Translations under genes and position numbers: made by a program
Shown here: in pieces, positions 49,758 to 59,219 of the stretch
Layout: each line of letters opens with the position of its first letter
Numbering within the stretch: position 1 is the stretch's first letter
Source of the DNA: RGIG3077 sp964490175
GTDB lineage: Bacteria > Bacillota > Clostridia > Oscillospirales > Ruminococcaceae
NCBI GenBank assembly: GCA_964490175.1
Contig: CAZBAI010000006.1
Location: 1-64,000 of the forward strand
Length of the DNA: 64,000 nucleotides
Reading direction: 5' to 3'
Notes under the pieces: model-generated
What the model was told of the DNA's origin: nothing
Seen by the model: the letters and a program-made list of their open reading frames with translations, nothing else
Database searches by the model: none

Positions 49758-50363
49758 TTGCCTAATTACACAAAAGAGCAATGGAACGATATAAAGACGA
49801 ATCTTATGGAAAAATGCTATGAGTGTTTTTCCGAATGCGGTTTAAACGGAACGGGGATCAGAGGTTTGGGTGAATACTGCGGTTGCACCTCGAATATGCT
49901 TTATACATATTTTGATAATCTCGATTCTCTTATTGTTGAATCTACCGAGCATTGCATGAGCAAGGTTGAAGATGACTTTATGCACATTGCGCCTAAAGAC
50001 TTTGCGGATTTGGAACGCTTTTTAAGTGAAGTGCCGTATTGGACAGCTGAAAAACACGGTAAAAAATACAGGCTGATGTATCAGGTTTATACCCACCCGA
50101 AATACCGTGAATACGGAAAGAAATTCTTTGAAGGGGTCAATCGGCGTTATTCCGAATACGCAAACGAGGTTGCGAAAAGAATCGGACTTCCCGCAGATAA
50201 GGTTCGCCCGATGATTTTCACCTTTGTTCGTGCGTGCGTTCATTTTGCCTTGTATGAAGATGAGTATTATTTGCACGATCAGATTGGACTGATTAAAGAC
50301 AGTATAGGGTTTTATATGATGAAGTACAACCCGACGGTGCTCACCGACATATTGAATGAATGA
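49758..50363 (+). CDS. TetR/AcrR family transcriptional regulator
   Basis: A 201-residue regulator. The N-terminal helix-turn-helix is GIRGLGEYCGCTSNMLYTYF (about residues 30-50) in the usual TetR position. The rest is the helical ligand domain with many aromatic residues (KKYRLMYQVYTHPKYREYG, FVRACVHFALYEDEYYLHD). The start codon is TTG with GGAGG nine bases before it; the longer ATG frame has no RBS and begins before the promoter -35. It ends 88 bases before the giant dockerin gene, whose expression it may control (inference from position). Ligand unknown. Confidence 0.88.
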   Translation: MPNYTKEQWNDIKTNLMEKCYECFSECGLNGTGIRGLGEYCGCTSNMLYTYFDNLDSLIVESTEHCMSKVEDDFMHIAPKDFADLERFLSEVPYWTAEKHGKKYRLMYQVYTHPKYREYGKKFFEGVNRRYSEYANEVAKRIGLPADKVRPMIFTFVRACVHFALYEDEYYLHDQIGLIKDSIGFYMMKYNPTVLTDILNE

Positions 50364-50451
50364 ACATTTATATTCCGCAAATATTTTTATCGGCAAAAAG
50401 CGCCGCACAAAAGCGGCACAAAACCAAAATTTATATGAAAGGTATGATAAC

Positions 50452-53400
50452 ATGAAAAAACGAGCTTTAAGCGCTTTAACGGCATTTTGCCTATGCCTGT
50501 CATCATTGCCGACTATAGCTTTGCCAAGCAATGTTTTTGCGGCAAGCGACACTACAGCCACAGATATGTCGGAAATGAACGCATTGGAAGCAATCGGCAT
50601 TGACACGAGCGTTGTGCCCGATGGCTATGACGCTAACGACAGCTCATCTAACCCCTACGGTAAGGACGTTACCACGCTTAACCCCGTAAGTGAGCTGCTG
50701 CTCTCTTATGAAACAAGAGATGTTTGGGTAAACGGCGGAAACATGGAAGACAGCATGTTTTTTTTGCAAGAATCCACCCTTTACGGACATTCCGACGCCA
50801 CTTTGTCTACATATGACGAATTTATGTCCGAGGATAATTCAGTGAACGATGTCCACTATTCCTCCGGCCCTCATTCTGTTACAGACTTAGAAGGAGGTAC
50901 GCAGGTCTACTTCACCGATCTGTATAAAACCGACGGAAGACGCTTTGTATCATCTGTTGCGGCAGGCAATTTTGACGGCAACACCGAAGGATTGGAAAAG
51001 CAATATGTCGATCTTTATCTTGAGTATAACCGTGATTCGGGCACGCCGACAGAGCTTTGTATGGAGATATATGACGCTTGTGACGGACAGGACTGGGACG
51101 CTTTTATCGATGATGCAACCGGTCATAACGGCACAAGAGTGTTGATTGATGATTTTACCGAAGCTTTCGGTAATGAATGTGACCGAACCGGATATACATA
51201 TCTTGTACAAAACTATGTTCAGGTTGCTACGGGCGATTTTGACGGCAACGGAATCGATGAAATTGCCGTTTATGTCCCCGATGATGTTAATCCCCGTATT
51301 GAGGTTTATCGTTATCAGCAAAAATCAGGGGCACGTGATACTGCTTATCAGGATTTGAAATACAATTGGAATATTGTTTGGAGCTATTCTATCCCCAAGC
51401 TCGGCAATAATAAAAACTATATTCCCAATATGGTGTCGCTGACCGCAGGCGATATCAATGAGGACGGTATTGAAGATCTTGCAATTACATACAACTATTA
51501 TTACAGCGAAAACAACTGTGATTCCGGCCGTGCCGCAGTACTGTTCGGCGACACCGAAACTATGTTGCAGGATTATTATGATTTTCCCCTTGTCAGCACA
51601 GACGGCGATGAAATCGTCCGTGCGGCTTTCACCTACGGCGAGCTTACCGGCGTGGGCACAAACACCCTCGTTCTGGGCGGTCAGTCCTTAACGGATATGA
51701 AAAACGGCAACATTTATTCACGTTATCTTGCCCTTTATCAGTTCAACGGCGAGGGGTTTGAAATTGTTTCAGACCAAAACTTTGATCTGTTTTCTAAGGA
51801 TGATAACGGCAACTATACCTATTCCGTAATGAAACGTACAGGCGATGACGCCGATACGTTCTATTCGCTTCCTCTCTCTGTTGCAAACCTTGCCGTTATT
51901 TCCAACGGATTAACCGAGGCTGCTACGCTTTATTATGACAGCTTGTACTTCACTTACGGCGATTCCGGGCTGGAACTGACAGCGGCGCTGGATAATACAA
52001 GTAATTATCAGCAACAAAGTGCTTTGGGTACAGTCGGTTCGGACAAAAACAATCTTTTCTATATTGAATACGGTGCTGCATCTGCCGATATTTTCGGCCT
52101 TGGTTATGACGCTTTCGCCACAATGCAGCATTTTCTTCCCATAGGTTTTCCTATAGTTAATGTGCTTAAAACCGATAGAGGTTCTATAGGTACCGCTTAC
52201 GAAAAAGTAATAAATCGTCTATACAATCGTTATAGTGCTACCGTTCCCGCCAGCTCCGGTTTTACAGGTGATACTCATTTCATCATGGTATATACCGAAT
52301 CGACAGACAGCGGAGTGACCTCTAATATTACATCTAAAAAGGTTAGCGTCAGCGCTTCGTTTACATTTGCCAACACCGACCATGATACTTCTTATTTGAA
52401 GTATACAGGCAACCACTATTACACATATTCAAATCCCGAGATTTTGGCAGTGCTTGCTTCCGCACCGTATTTCTCCGACCTTTTGGACAGAGATGATTTG
52501 TCGGGCAACTATGCCGAATCCACCACGTCATACGGCACAACAAAGGGAAGTGGCGACGGTGTGACGGCGAATGCCTCCATATTTGCAGGTTCATACGCTT
52601 CGTTTGAGCAGGAAATCAAGGTTTTCGGCATTACCATTGCTAAAATTGAGGCAAGCGCAACACTCACGGCATCATTTACATATGAATTTGAAAAAACATC
52701 AACCTTAGAACAATCAATTGAATATTCAACCTCTGTCGGCTCCGATGCGGTTGTGCTTTATTCGATTCCTATGGTAGTGTATGTTTATGAAGCGTATACA
52801 CCAAACGGCAGCGGCGGCTATGACCAGCAGGTTATGACAATCACATCTCCTCACACTGCGGTAACGCAGGTTATGGAGCTAGATTCGTACGAAGAAATTG
52901 CCAAAGACTATTCCGAGCTGCCGCAAATTTCCGGCAATATTCTCACCCACACGCTCGGTGACCCGACTACATACCCTACCGATTCCAAAGGTTATAAAAA
53001 CGCACTTGTTTATGACGGTGATTACAGCGCAGTCGGCTACAGCGGAACAGGCGGCGGTGCTACGGTTTCGCAGTCAATCAGTATGACGGATGACGAAAGC
53101 CACAGCTTTAACGGCTCGGCGGCGATAGAAGCAAGTGCCGGTGTCGGCACAGGCGGACTTGTTGTCGGAGTGACGGCAGGTGCCGAGGCAGGTGCAGGCT
53201 ATGTTATGACATCTACTTCGGGTAGTACCTATACCGCAACAATGCAGAATATGCCGGCAGAAGCCGAAGAATACGGCTATGCTTTGAGCTGGAAGCTTTT
53301 TGCATATGAGCAGGAATATTATGACGGCAAGAGCATGAAGAGCGTTCCCGTGGTCAACTATCTGGTCACAAACGTTGAAATGCCGCCCGAATTGCCGCAG

Positions 53401-56400
53401 GATTTTTCACAGGATGTGGAAAATACAACAGATGATACCGTTGCGCTCTCTTGGAGCTATGACAAGACAGTTGCAGGTTTCCAAATTTATCGTTATTATG
53501 AATTCCCCGACGGCGTCGGTAGCTATGAGCTGGAGTTTGTGCCTTTTAAAGACGGTGTTTTGCAGTCTGACGGCACTTGGAAGTTCAGCTTTGAGGACAA
53601 AAATTTAAGCCCTTATACCGACTATTACTATCAGATTCAAACCGTTCGTTCCTACGTGCCGAACAACAGCATTGAAAGCGAAGTACTCGTTGCACGCACC
53701 AAAACCGATGTGGGTTATCCCGAGATGACGTTAAGCGGTTTGAACGAAAACGGACAGCTTAATTTGTATCCCGACTCGACAAATACAGTCACTGTTACGG
53801 TGAAAAATTCTAAGGATTATCCGCAGGGCATCAGCTATCAGTGGCAAAAGCTCGAAGACGGAAATTGGGTCGATGTCAACGGCAAGACCTCACCCGCATA
53901 CACGTTCTTGTCCTCGGGTTACAGCACGCAGGGCACATACCGCTGCCGTGTTAATGTAATTTATTATGATTCCGATAGGGGTCAGGAATATCTTATTTCC
54001 GCATATTCGGATACGTTTGAAACAGTATACAGTATGCACAAAGCGCAAGTTGTCAGCGAACTTAGCGCAGATGTTGATGAAAACGGCAAGCCTTATGCAA
54101 GCGTTTCAATCGCAAGCACGACAGCCAACCACAATGTAGCGCCTACGGGTACGGTTACATTTGAAATCACAGGTTATAATTACTCCCGTACTTACACAAT
54201 TGCACTTACCTCCAACGGCAAAACAGCCACTGCAAATCTTTCGGCAGACGTTACTTCAAAACTACCCGAGGGCGTTTACACGATTAGTGCAAATTACAAC
54301 GGCTCTCGTGTATTCTTGCCGCTTGAGATTGGCGAGCTTCAAATCCTCAGCGGAGAAAGCGGACGCCACTTGGCAATTTTCGATAAAGACGGCAACGAAA
54401 CCGATTCTGTTGTATACGGCGACGGTTGGTCATATAAGTTGATTGAATATTCAAAAGATGATAATGGCTCTATTACGCAAACTGTATTGGATGAAAATAG
54501 CTCTGAGCAACACGCTCAGGCAGATTCGCTTACCACATTTGCAGATTCGTACCAAGCAGCGCTCTTTGTCGGTAAAGGGACTCAATGGCATAATGTTGGA
54601 AACGGTATTTTACAATCCAATGGTTCTTATACGTACAACAAGGGATATGCGTGGTACACGCAAACACCTGTAGGCAATTATCTATTTGAAGTCGCTGATA
54701 TAGGGTCTGTTTGGTCTACTTATTCAAATTATCATGTTTATTTTACCGTTACACCTCGTCCCATTACCATCGGCGTTACAGCAACAAACGGATTGACTGC
54801 GGTGCGGGGCGATGTTGAGAGCAATTTACCAACATTTGAAATTGTTGAGGGTAATCTTGTTTACGGTGATGAGCTGCAAACGGATTCTCAATATACCGAT
54901 TTTGTGTCTTTCTCTTGCTATGACACCGCAGGCCGTGAAATCACTCTGGATAATAATACCTTGCCGGGCAGCTACATATTGACAGGTAAGGTAAATCCGA
55001 ATAATATCGTAATGATTGAGCATACCGAAAGAGGTCAGGAAGTTTCGGGATATAACGATTATAAATATGCATACTATACTATGCCATTTTATAGCAACAA
55101 CATTCCCTCGCTTATTAGTCTCAGCTGTGCCATGGTAACATATGACCAAAATTACGATGTAACCTTTGAACCCGCAACTTATATCGTTACAGGCGAGCAA
55201 TATGCCGTCACCGCACAGGTTGGCACAGTCAACGGCAAGGCGGCAGGTACTGTTGAAATTATTACTCCGCAGTCAGTTTCGCAAAGCGGTTTGAACAGCG
55301 GCGTTAAATTCGCCGAAGGTACGGCTTTGACATTCCTTGCAACACCTTACGAGGGCTACCGTGTTAAGAGCTGGACCGTTACTCGCGGCAGTACAACACC
55401 TACTGTTGAAAACGGCACAAACTTGACGCTTTCAACCAAAATGCTTGCGGAAACTTTGAATGTTAAGGTTGAATTTGAGCTTGATAAGCACACGCTTACA
55501 GTGGTTAATAACACACCGCAGGGCGGCTTGGTAAAAATGCCGAGCGGCTTTGCAAACGGTGCAATCACCATGCCCGGCGCAGAATGGACATTTACCGCAA
55601 CTGCTTCCGAGGGCTATACTTTCAGCCATTGGGAGTTGGTTGTAGGCGGTAGCAACACTCATTATGATGATGCAACTATAACTGTTACCATGCCAAGCAA
55701 CAACGCATATCTCTATCCTGTTTTCGTTCGTGACAGTTATGTGCTTACACTCGGCGATAATCTTCGTGCAAGCTATGCATGGGATGATGATAACGATGTT
55801 ACTACGCCCGATGTTATCCGCTATGTATATTCGGGTGCGGAAATCTCAGGCGATACCGAAGTTACAATTCTTGCCGATTTGGGCTACGAAATTGCGCAAG
55901 ACGCAGTTTGGACAGTTGACGGTGAGGCTGTTGACAACACCGGCAACACTTATACATTCACAATCGCTAACGATACGCAAATCAGCGCAGATACGGTTCA
56001 AGGCAGCTATGATATTACCGCTTACACAAAAACTTCTACCGATGAATTAGGCGGTACCATCATAATTCAGAGTCCGTATATGAATTGGCAGGTTAACGAT
56101 TCTGAAGATATAACACCTGATATTCCCGGCGCTACTCCCGTCACATTTACTGTTGAACCTCGTCACGGCTATGTTTTCGATCATTTTGAAGTCAACGGTA
56201 ATGTTGTTGACGGTGATGATTCTGCATACTATATCTCAAAACTCAGCGAAGATATAACAGTTGTAGCTGTATTTGCTGAAAACACAACGCACACCGTCAG
56301 CACTACATTCGACTTTTCTTTGTGCGAATCGGTTAACGTTCAGGTGTTCGACGCATATGGCTATGTGCACTCTTCCAAAACTTATACTTCTTCTGCAACT

Positions 56401-58311
56401 ATTGCCGACAATGTTTATGACGGCGATACATATGTGGTTACAGTCACACCTAAATCCGGCGCAATGGTCGGCAATTGGACGATAGACGGTAAGGTTTATG
56501 ACGGCGACCACAGCAAAACCAAAACTTTTGATAACATCAACGATGATATCACTTTCAGCTTTGATTTGGTATCTCAAAGTTATTTCACCGTAAATTACGG
56601 CGTTGTCGGCACATATGCCGAAAATGAGGGCGGTACAATCACTTCGGCAACAGCTGATCTCGTAGCGTTTGATTCCGGAAAAACCGATGTCGGCGGCGGC
56701 TCTACCATTGCTATTACCGCTGAACCTTTGCTTGGCTGGATGGTTAAGGAATGGAAAATCAACGGCGAAACGGTTACAGGCGAAAAGGGATTGACCTATC
56801 AAGGCAACGTTCTTACCGTTGACGGACTTGTCAGCTCTACTGCGATTGTTGACATCACCGTTGAATTTAAGGCTTCTGTTTTCTATGTAGTTGCCATTCA
56901 GCCCAATGAATTGTGGAGTTATGTGTGCGATAACGACATTACATTCCAAGAGAATGCTGCCAATGTGCTTGCCGCTGCGGTGCTTGAAGGAACGAAGCTT
57001 GTCTTGACCGTAATTCCGAATGCAAACTACAAACTTGACGAAGTCACGATGACCGGCTCTAACTTATCCGAAATCACAGATAATGATGACGGTTCAAAAA
57101 CAATTACCGTTTATTCATTGACAGATCATCTTATTTTAAGCGCAACAACTAAGCAGCTTTACAGCATTACCTGCAATGAAGCTTTAAACGGCAGTGTTTC
57201 GGTAGCACCGAATGCCGCTGCTATGGGTGATACAGTCAATATTACGGTGAATGCCGATAGCGGTTATAAGCTTGAAAGCCTTACCGCAACGTATACAGAC
57301 GGCGACGAAGTAAAGAATCTTGAAATTTCCGAAGATTTTACCTTTGTTATGCCCGGATATGCTGTTGAAATTTCGGCAACTTTCGTCCAAAAGGTAATCG
57401 GCGTCGATACCTACGTAATCACCTTTGACGCCAACGGAGGCACAGTTACACCGGATAGTATCGAAACCGATATAGACGGCACGCTCAGTTCTTTGCCTAC
57501 GCCCACACGTGATGGATTTGTCTTTGTCGGCTGGTTTGCGCAAATCAGCGGAAATACCGAAGTTACAACGCAAACCGTATTCTCCAACCCCGCTACTGTC
57601 TATGCGAAATGGACGAAATCGACAGAAACCGACGACAGCTCTGCGATTATAATTGCAAGCAATACCGCATCGATTGCAAATTGCATAATCAATGTTGACT
57701 ATAACTGCAATCCGATTACGCTCGATATTTCAAAATATGTGCTTATCAGCTCCGATATCGAAATCGACTCTACGCTTGATATGAAAGTTTCGGCAAACGC
57801 CGATAACGGCATTTCGGCATTTGATATGTACTGGAGTGCTTATGAAGCAGGCAAACCTATGAATGAGTTTAGCGGCGAATATATTTTTGATATGACAAAT
57901 ATTGACGCTGTTTTTGCCGATTTGAGCGAGCAGGCAGGCACAACGCTCACCTATGAAAGCAATTTCGATTTGCTTTTGAATGTGCTTTATGATGAAAGCG
58001 GCAACGGAATTGTTGTGGGAGAGTATGAATTTTTGATTGCACAGCAGGGCGATGCAAACCTTGACCACACGGTTGATGCAAAAGATGCCGCAGCTGTCGC
58101 AAAATACAGCTCAAGTGTTTCCAGCGGCTCTAACGGTGCGGATTCGACCATATTCTCGGAGAACAACAACGACTTGGCACAGCTTGCCGCAAATGTAAAC
58201 GGTGACAGTGTGATCGATGCAAAAGACGCAGCGTTAATTGCAAAATTCAGCAGCTATACACAAGGCTCCGACTCCGAAAAGTATACTAATATTTGGGATT
58301 CGTTTATGTAA
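50452..58311 (+). CDS. Giant secreted multidomain protein with C-terminal dockerin
   Basis: A 2619-residue protein; the start at KKRALSALTAFCLCL has AAAGG nine bases upstream. The signal peptide ends SNVFAAS. Order by residue: FG-GAP/VCBS-type Ca-binding repeats around 171, 260 (GDFDGNGIDEIAVY) and 333 (GDINEDGIEDLAI); a region of unknown fold, 400-700; a Ser/Thr-rich, alternating-hydrophobic stretch, about 700-960 (GGATVSQSISMTDDE; GTGGLVVGVTAGAEAGAG), that recalls pore-forming beta-hairpin segments; a fibronectin III-like domain, 976-1086; two Ig-like domains, to about 1303; an MBG-like domain, about 1437-1583; divergent InlB-type repeats, about 1583-2317; a Listeria-Bacteroides repeat (VITFDANGGTVTP...); an unknown domain, about 2397-2530; and a dockerin (2530-2610). 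No catalytic domain is recognised. The TetR gene is directly upstream. Confidence 0.88.
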   Translation: MKKRALSALTAFCLCLSSLPTIALPSNVFAASDTTATDMSEMNALEAIGIDTSVVPDGYDANDSSSNPYGKDVTTLNPVSELLLSYETRDVWVNGGNMEDSMFFLQESTLYGHSDATLSTYDEFMSEDNSVNDVHYSSGPHSVTDLEGGTQVYFTDLYKTDGRRFVSSVAAGNFDGNTEGLEKQYVDLYLEYNRDSGTPTELCMEIYDACDGQDWDAFIDDATGHNGTRVLIDDFTEAFGNECDRTGYTYLVQNYVQVATGDFDGNGIDEIAVYVPDDVNPRIEVYRYQQKSGARDTAYQDLKYNWNIVWSYSIPKLGNNKNYIPNMVSLTAGDINEDGIEDLAITYNYYYSENNCDSGRAAVLFGDTETMLQDYYDFPLVSTDGDEIVRAAFTYGELTGVGTNTLVLGGQSLTDMKNGNIYSRYLALYQFNGEGFEIVSDQNFDLFSKDDNGNYTYSVMKRTGDDADTFYSLPLSVANLAVISNGLTEAATLYYDSLYFTYGDSGLELTAALDNTSNYQQQSALGTVGSDKNNLFYIEYGAASADIFGLGYDAFATMQHFLPIGFPIVNVLKTDRGSIGTAYEKVINRLYNRYSATVPASSGFTGDTHFIMVYTESTDSGVTSNITSKKVSVSASFTFANTDHDTSYLKYTGNHYYTYSNPEILAVLASAPYFSDLLDRDDLSGNYAESTTSYGTTKGSGDGVTANASIFAGSYASFEQEIKVFGITIAKIEASATLTASFTYEFEKTSTLEQSIEYSTSVGSDAVVLYSIPMVVYVYEAYTPNGSGGYDQQVMTITSPHTAVTQVMELDSYEEIAKDYSELPQISGNILTHTLGDPTTYPTDSKGYKNALVYDGDYSAVGYSGTGGGATVSQSISMTDDESHSFNGSAAIEASAGVGTGGLVVGVTAGAEAGAGYVMTSTSGSTYTATMQNMPAEAEEYGYALSWKLFAYEQEYYDGKSMKSVPVVNYLVTNVEMPPELPQDFSQDVENTTDDTVALSWSYDKTVAGFQIYRYYEFPDGVGSYELEFVPFKDGVLQSDGTWKFSFEDKNLSPYTDYYYQIQTVRSYVPNNSIESEVLVARTKTDVGYPEMTLSGLNENGQLNLYPDSTNTVTVTVKNSKDYPQGISYQWQKLEDGNWVDVNGKTSPAYTFLSSGYSTQGTYRCRVNVIYYDSDRGQEYLISAYSDTFETVYSMHKAQVVSELSADVDENGKPYASVSIASTTANHNVAPTGTVTFEITGYNYSRTYTIALTSNGKTATANLSADVTSKLPEGVYTISANYNGSRVFLPLEIGELQILSGESGRHLAIFDKDGNETDSVVYGDGWSYKLIEYSKDDNGSITQTVLDENSSEQHAQADSLTTFADSYQAALFVGKGTQWHNVGNGILQSNGSYTYNKGYAWYTQTPVGNYLFEVADIGSVWSTYSNYHVYFTVTPRPITIGVTATNGLTAVRGDVESNLPTFEIVEGNLVYGDELQTDSQYTDFVSFSCYDTAGREITLDNNTLPGSYILTGKVNPNNIVMIEHTERGQEVSGYNDYKYAYYTMPFYSNNIPSLISLSCAMVTYDQNYDVTFEPATYIVTGEQYAVTAQVGTVNGKAAGTVEIITPQSVSQSGLNSGVKFAEGTALTFLATPYEGYRVKSWTVTRGSTTPTVENGTNLTLSTKMLAETLNVKVEFELDKHTLTVVNNTPQGGLVKMPSGFANGAITMPGAEWTFTATASEGYTFSHWELVVGGSNTHYDDATITVTMPSNNAYLYPVFVRDSYVLTLGDNLRASYAWDDDNDVTTPDVIRYVYSGAEISGDTEVTILADLGYEIAQDAVWTVDGEAVDNTGNTYTFTIANDTQISADTVQGSYDITAYTKTSTDELGGTIIIQSPYMNWQVNDSEDITPDIPGATPVTFTVEPRHGYVFDHFEVNGNVVDGDDSAYYISKLSEDITVVAVFAENTTHTVSTTFDFSLCESVNVQVFDAYGYVHSSKTYTSSATIADNVYDGDTYVVTVTPKSGAMVGNWTIDGKVYDGDHSKTKTFDNINDDITFSFDLVSQSYFTVNYGVVGTYAENEGGTITSATADLVAFDSGKTDVGGGSTIAITAEPLLGWMVKEWKINGETVTGEKGLTYQGNVLTVDGLVSSTAIVDITVEFKASVFYVVAIQPNELWSYVCDNDITFQENAANVLAAAVLEGTKLVLTVIPNANYKLDEVTMTGSNLSEITDNDDGSKTITVYSLTDHLILSATTKQLYSITCNEALNGSVSVAPNAAAMGDTVNITVNADSGYKLESLTATYTDGDEVKNLEISEDFTFVMPGYAVEISATFVQKVIGVDTYVITFDANGGTVTPDSIETDIDGTLSSLPTPTRDGFVFVGWFAQISGNTEVTTQTVFSNPATVYAKWTKSTETDDSSAIIIASNTASIANCIINVDYNCNPITLDISKYVLISSDIEIDSTLDMKVSANADNGISAFDMYWSAYEAGKPMNEFSGEYIFDMTNIDAVFADLSEQAGTTLTYESNFDLLLNVLYDESGNGIVVGEYEFLIAQQGDANLDHTVDAKDAAAVAKYSSSVSSGSNGADSTIFSENNNDLAQLAANVNGDSVIDAKDAALIAKFSSYTQGSDSEKYTNIWDSFM
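58048..58270 (+). other. Type I dockerin segment of the giant protein
   Basis: Two calcium-binding loop-helix repeats: DANLDHTVDAKDAAAVAKYS and, about 49 residues later, NVNGDSVIDAKDAALIAKFS. They have the D-x-N-x-D...D spacing and an alanine-rich helix with the Lys-Tyr/Phe contact pair of ruminococcal dockerins. Such modules bind cohesins on a scaffold protein or cell surface. Confidence 0.9.
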
Positions 58312-58407
58312 TTCTCCTTGCATTTTATTTGTACTCTGCGCCGTTTAAACAGCTATCGGCGTATGTGGCAAGAATGATAATTCTTGCAAAATATGAATAT
58401 TAAGAAT

Positions 58408-58448
58408 ATCCCGTCTGCTCATTTTCCGTGCAGGCGGGATGTCTTTTT
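58408..58448 (+). terminator. Rho-independent terminator after the dockerin gene
   Basis: ATCCCGTCTGC (58408-58418) pairs with GCAGGCGGGAT (58430-58440) with one G-U pair, then GTCTTTTT. About 100 bases lie between the stop and this stem, with no gene; they hold another inverted repeat, GCAAGAAT...ATTCTTGC, near 58369. Confidence 0.88.
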
Positions 58449-58453
58449 GATAC

Positions 58454-58482
58454 TTGAAAACCTTTTTAAGATGTGTTATAAT
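58454..58482 (+). promoter_or_regulatory. Promoter feeding the 73-bp repeat and lipoprotein gene
   Basis: TTGAAA (58454-58459), 17-base spacer, TATAAT (58477-58482). The -10 box lies in the first 73-bp unit, the -35 box in unique sequence before it. Confidence 0.65.
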
Positions 58483-58619
58483 AACCTTAAAGCTATCGCT
58501 TTAAGAACATTGTTACGTTTTAAGGTGTCGCCTAACGGCTCTTTTATGTTATAATAACCTTAAAGCTATCGCTTTAAGAACATTGTTACGTTTTAAGGTG
58601 TCGCCTAACGGCTCTTTTA
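58474..58619 (+). repeat. Two identical 73-bp tandem units with inverted repeats
   Basis: The unit beginning TGTTATAATAACC (58474-58546) is followed at once by an identical copy (58547-58619). Each unit contains the palindrome CTTAAAGC-TATC-GCTTTAAG (58486-58505 in unit 1), a longer-range ACCTTAAA...TTTAAGGT pairing, and ends GCCTAACGGC then TCTTTTA. The transcript leader would therefore hold the same structured element twice, upstream of the Ser/Asp-rich lipoprotein gene. Confidence 0.93.
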
Positions 58620-58676
58620 TATTAAAATCTTTGTGATATTTTCGTATCTTGTAGATAATTTTGCGGAGGAATACCG

Positions 58677-59204
58677 ATGTTATATAAAAACAAACCTAAT
58701 ATCACCAAAATCTTTCTGATTTGCTTATTGCCGCTTTCAATGTTTGCATCGTCCTGCACAGATAAATCAAAAAACAATAAAAACAATTCAACTGATGATG
58801 TTTTTCAAAGCGACTTTTCTTTTTCTCAATCGCAGGTGACATCTGCTGATGATGTTTCCTGCGATATCGGCGAGGCTTATACTACAAGAATCGAACCGGA
58901 GATGAGCGAAAGTGTAACACAGCCCGATATATCAGCCTTGCAGTCCGATTCTTCATCTGATATCGGCAATCAAAATACAGACGATTATTCAAATGATATT
59001 TATGATGATTGGGAAAACTCTGTGGCAGAGAGCAACAGCCTTTCCGAAAAAGATAACTCAAATGACGGTGATGATTTGTCAAATGGTGACAAATCAATTG
59101 CCGATGAACAATCTGACGGAAATGATTCCGCAAGTCAAAGCGCTTTTGACGGCAGCACAGCTTCAACCTCTGCAAGCGGCAATGAATGGACTGAGTTTTA
59201 TTGA
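58677..59204 (+). CDS. Ser/Asp-rich lipoprotein of unknown function
   Basis: A 175-residue exported lipoprotein. The signal peptide IFLICLLPLSMFASSC ends in a lipobox (Cys about residue 27). The rest is low complexity: Ser, Asp, Asn and Glu dominate (SDSSSDIGNQNTDDYSNDIY, EKDNSNDGDDLSNGDKSIAD), with no clear fold. It may be a surface spacer or a fast-evolving adhesin-like tail. GCGGAGG lies seven bases before the ATG. It is the first gene after the duplicated leader. Confidence 0.7.
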   Translation: MLYKNKPNITKIFLICLLPLSMFASSCTDKSKNNKNNSTDDVFQSDFSFSQSQVTSADDVSCDIGEAYTTRIEPEMSESVTQPDISALQSDSSSDIGNQNTDDYSNDIYDDWENSVAESNSLSEKDNSNDGDDLSNGDKSIADEQSDGNDSASQSAFDGSTASTSASGNEWTEFY

Positions 59205-59219
59205 GGAAATGCGAAAAAT

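Noticed and set aside
56236..56949. 237-residue ORF antisense to the dockerin gene
   Set aside because: Shadow frame; the plus strand encodes clear repeat domains.
58474..58619. CRISPR array
   Set aside because: Only two copies, directly abutting with no spacers.
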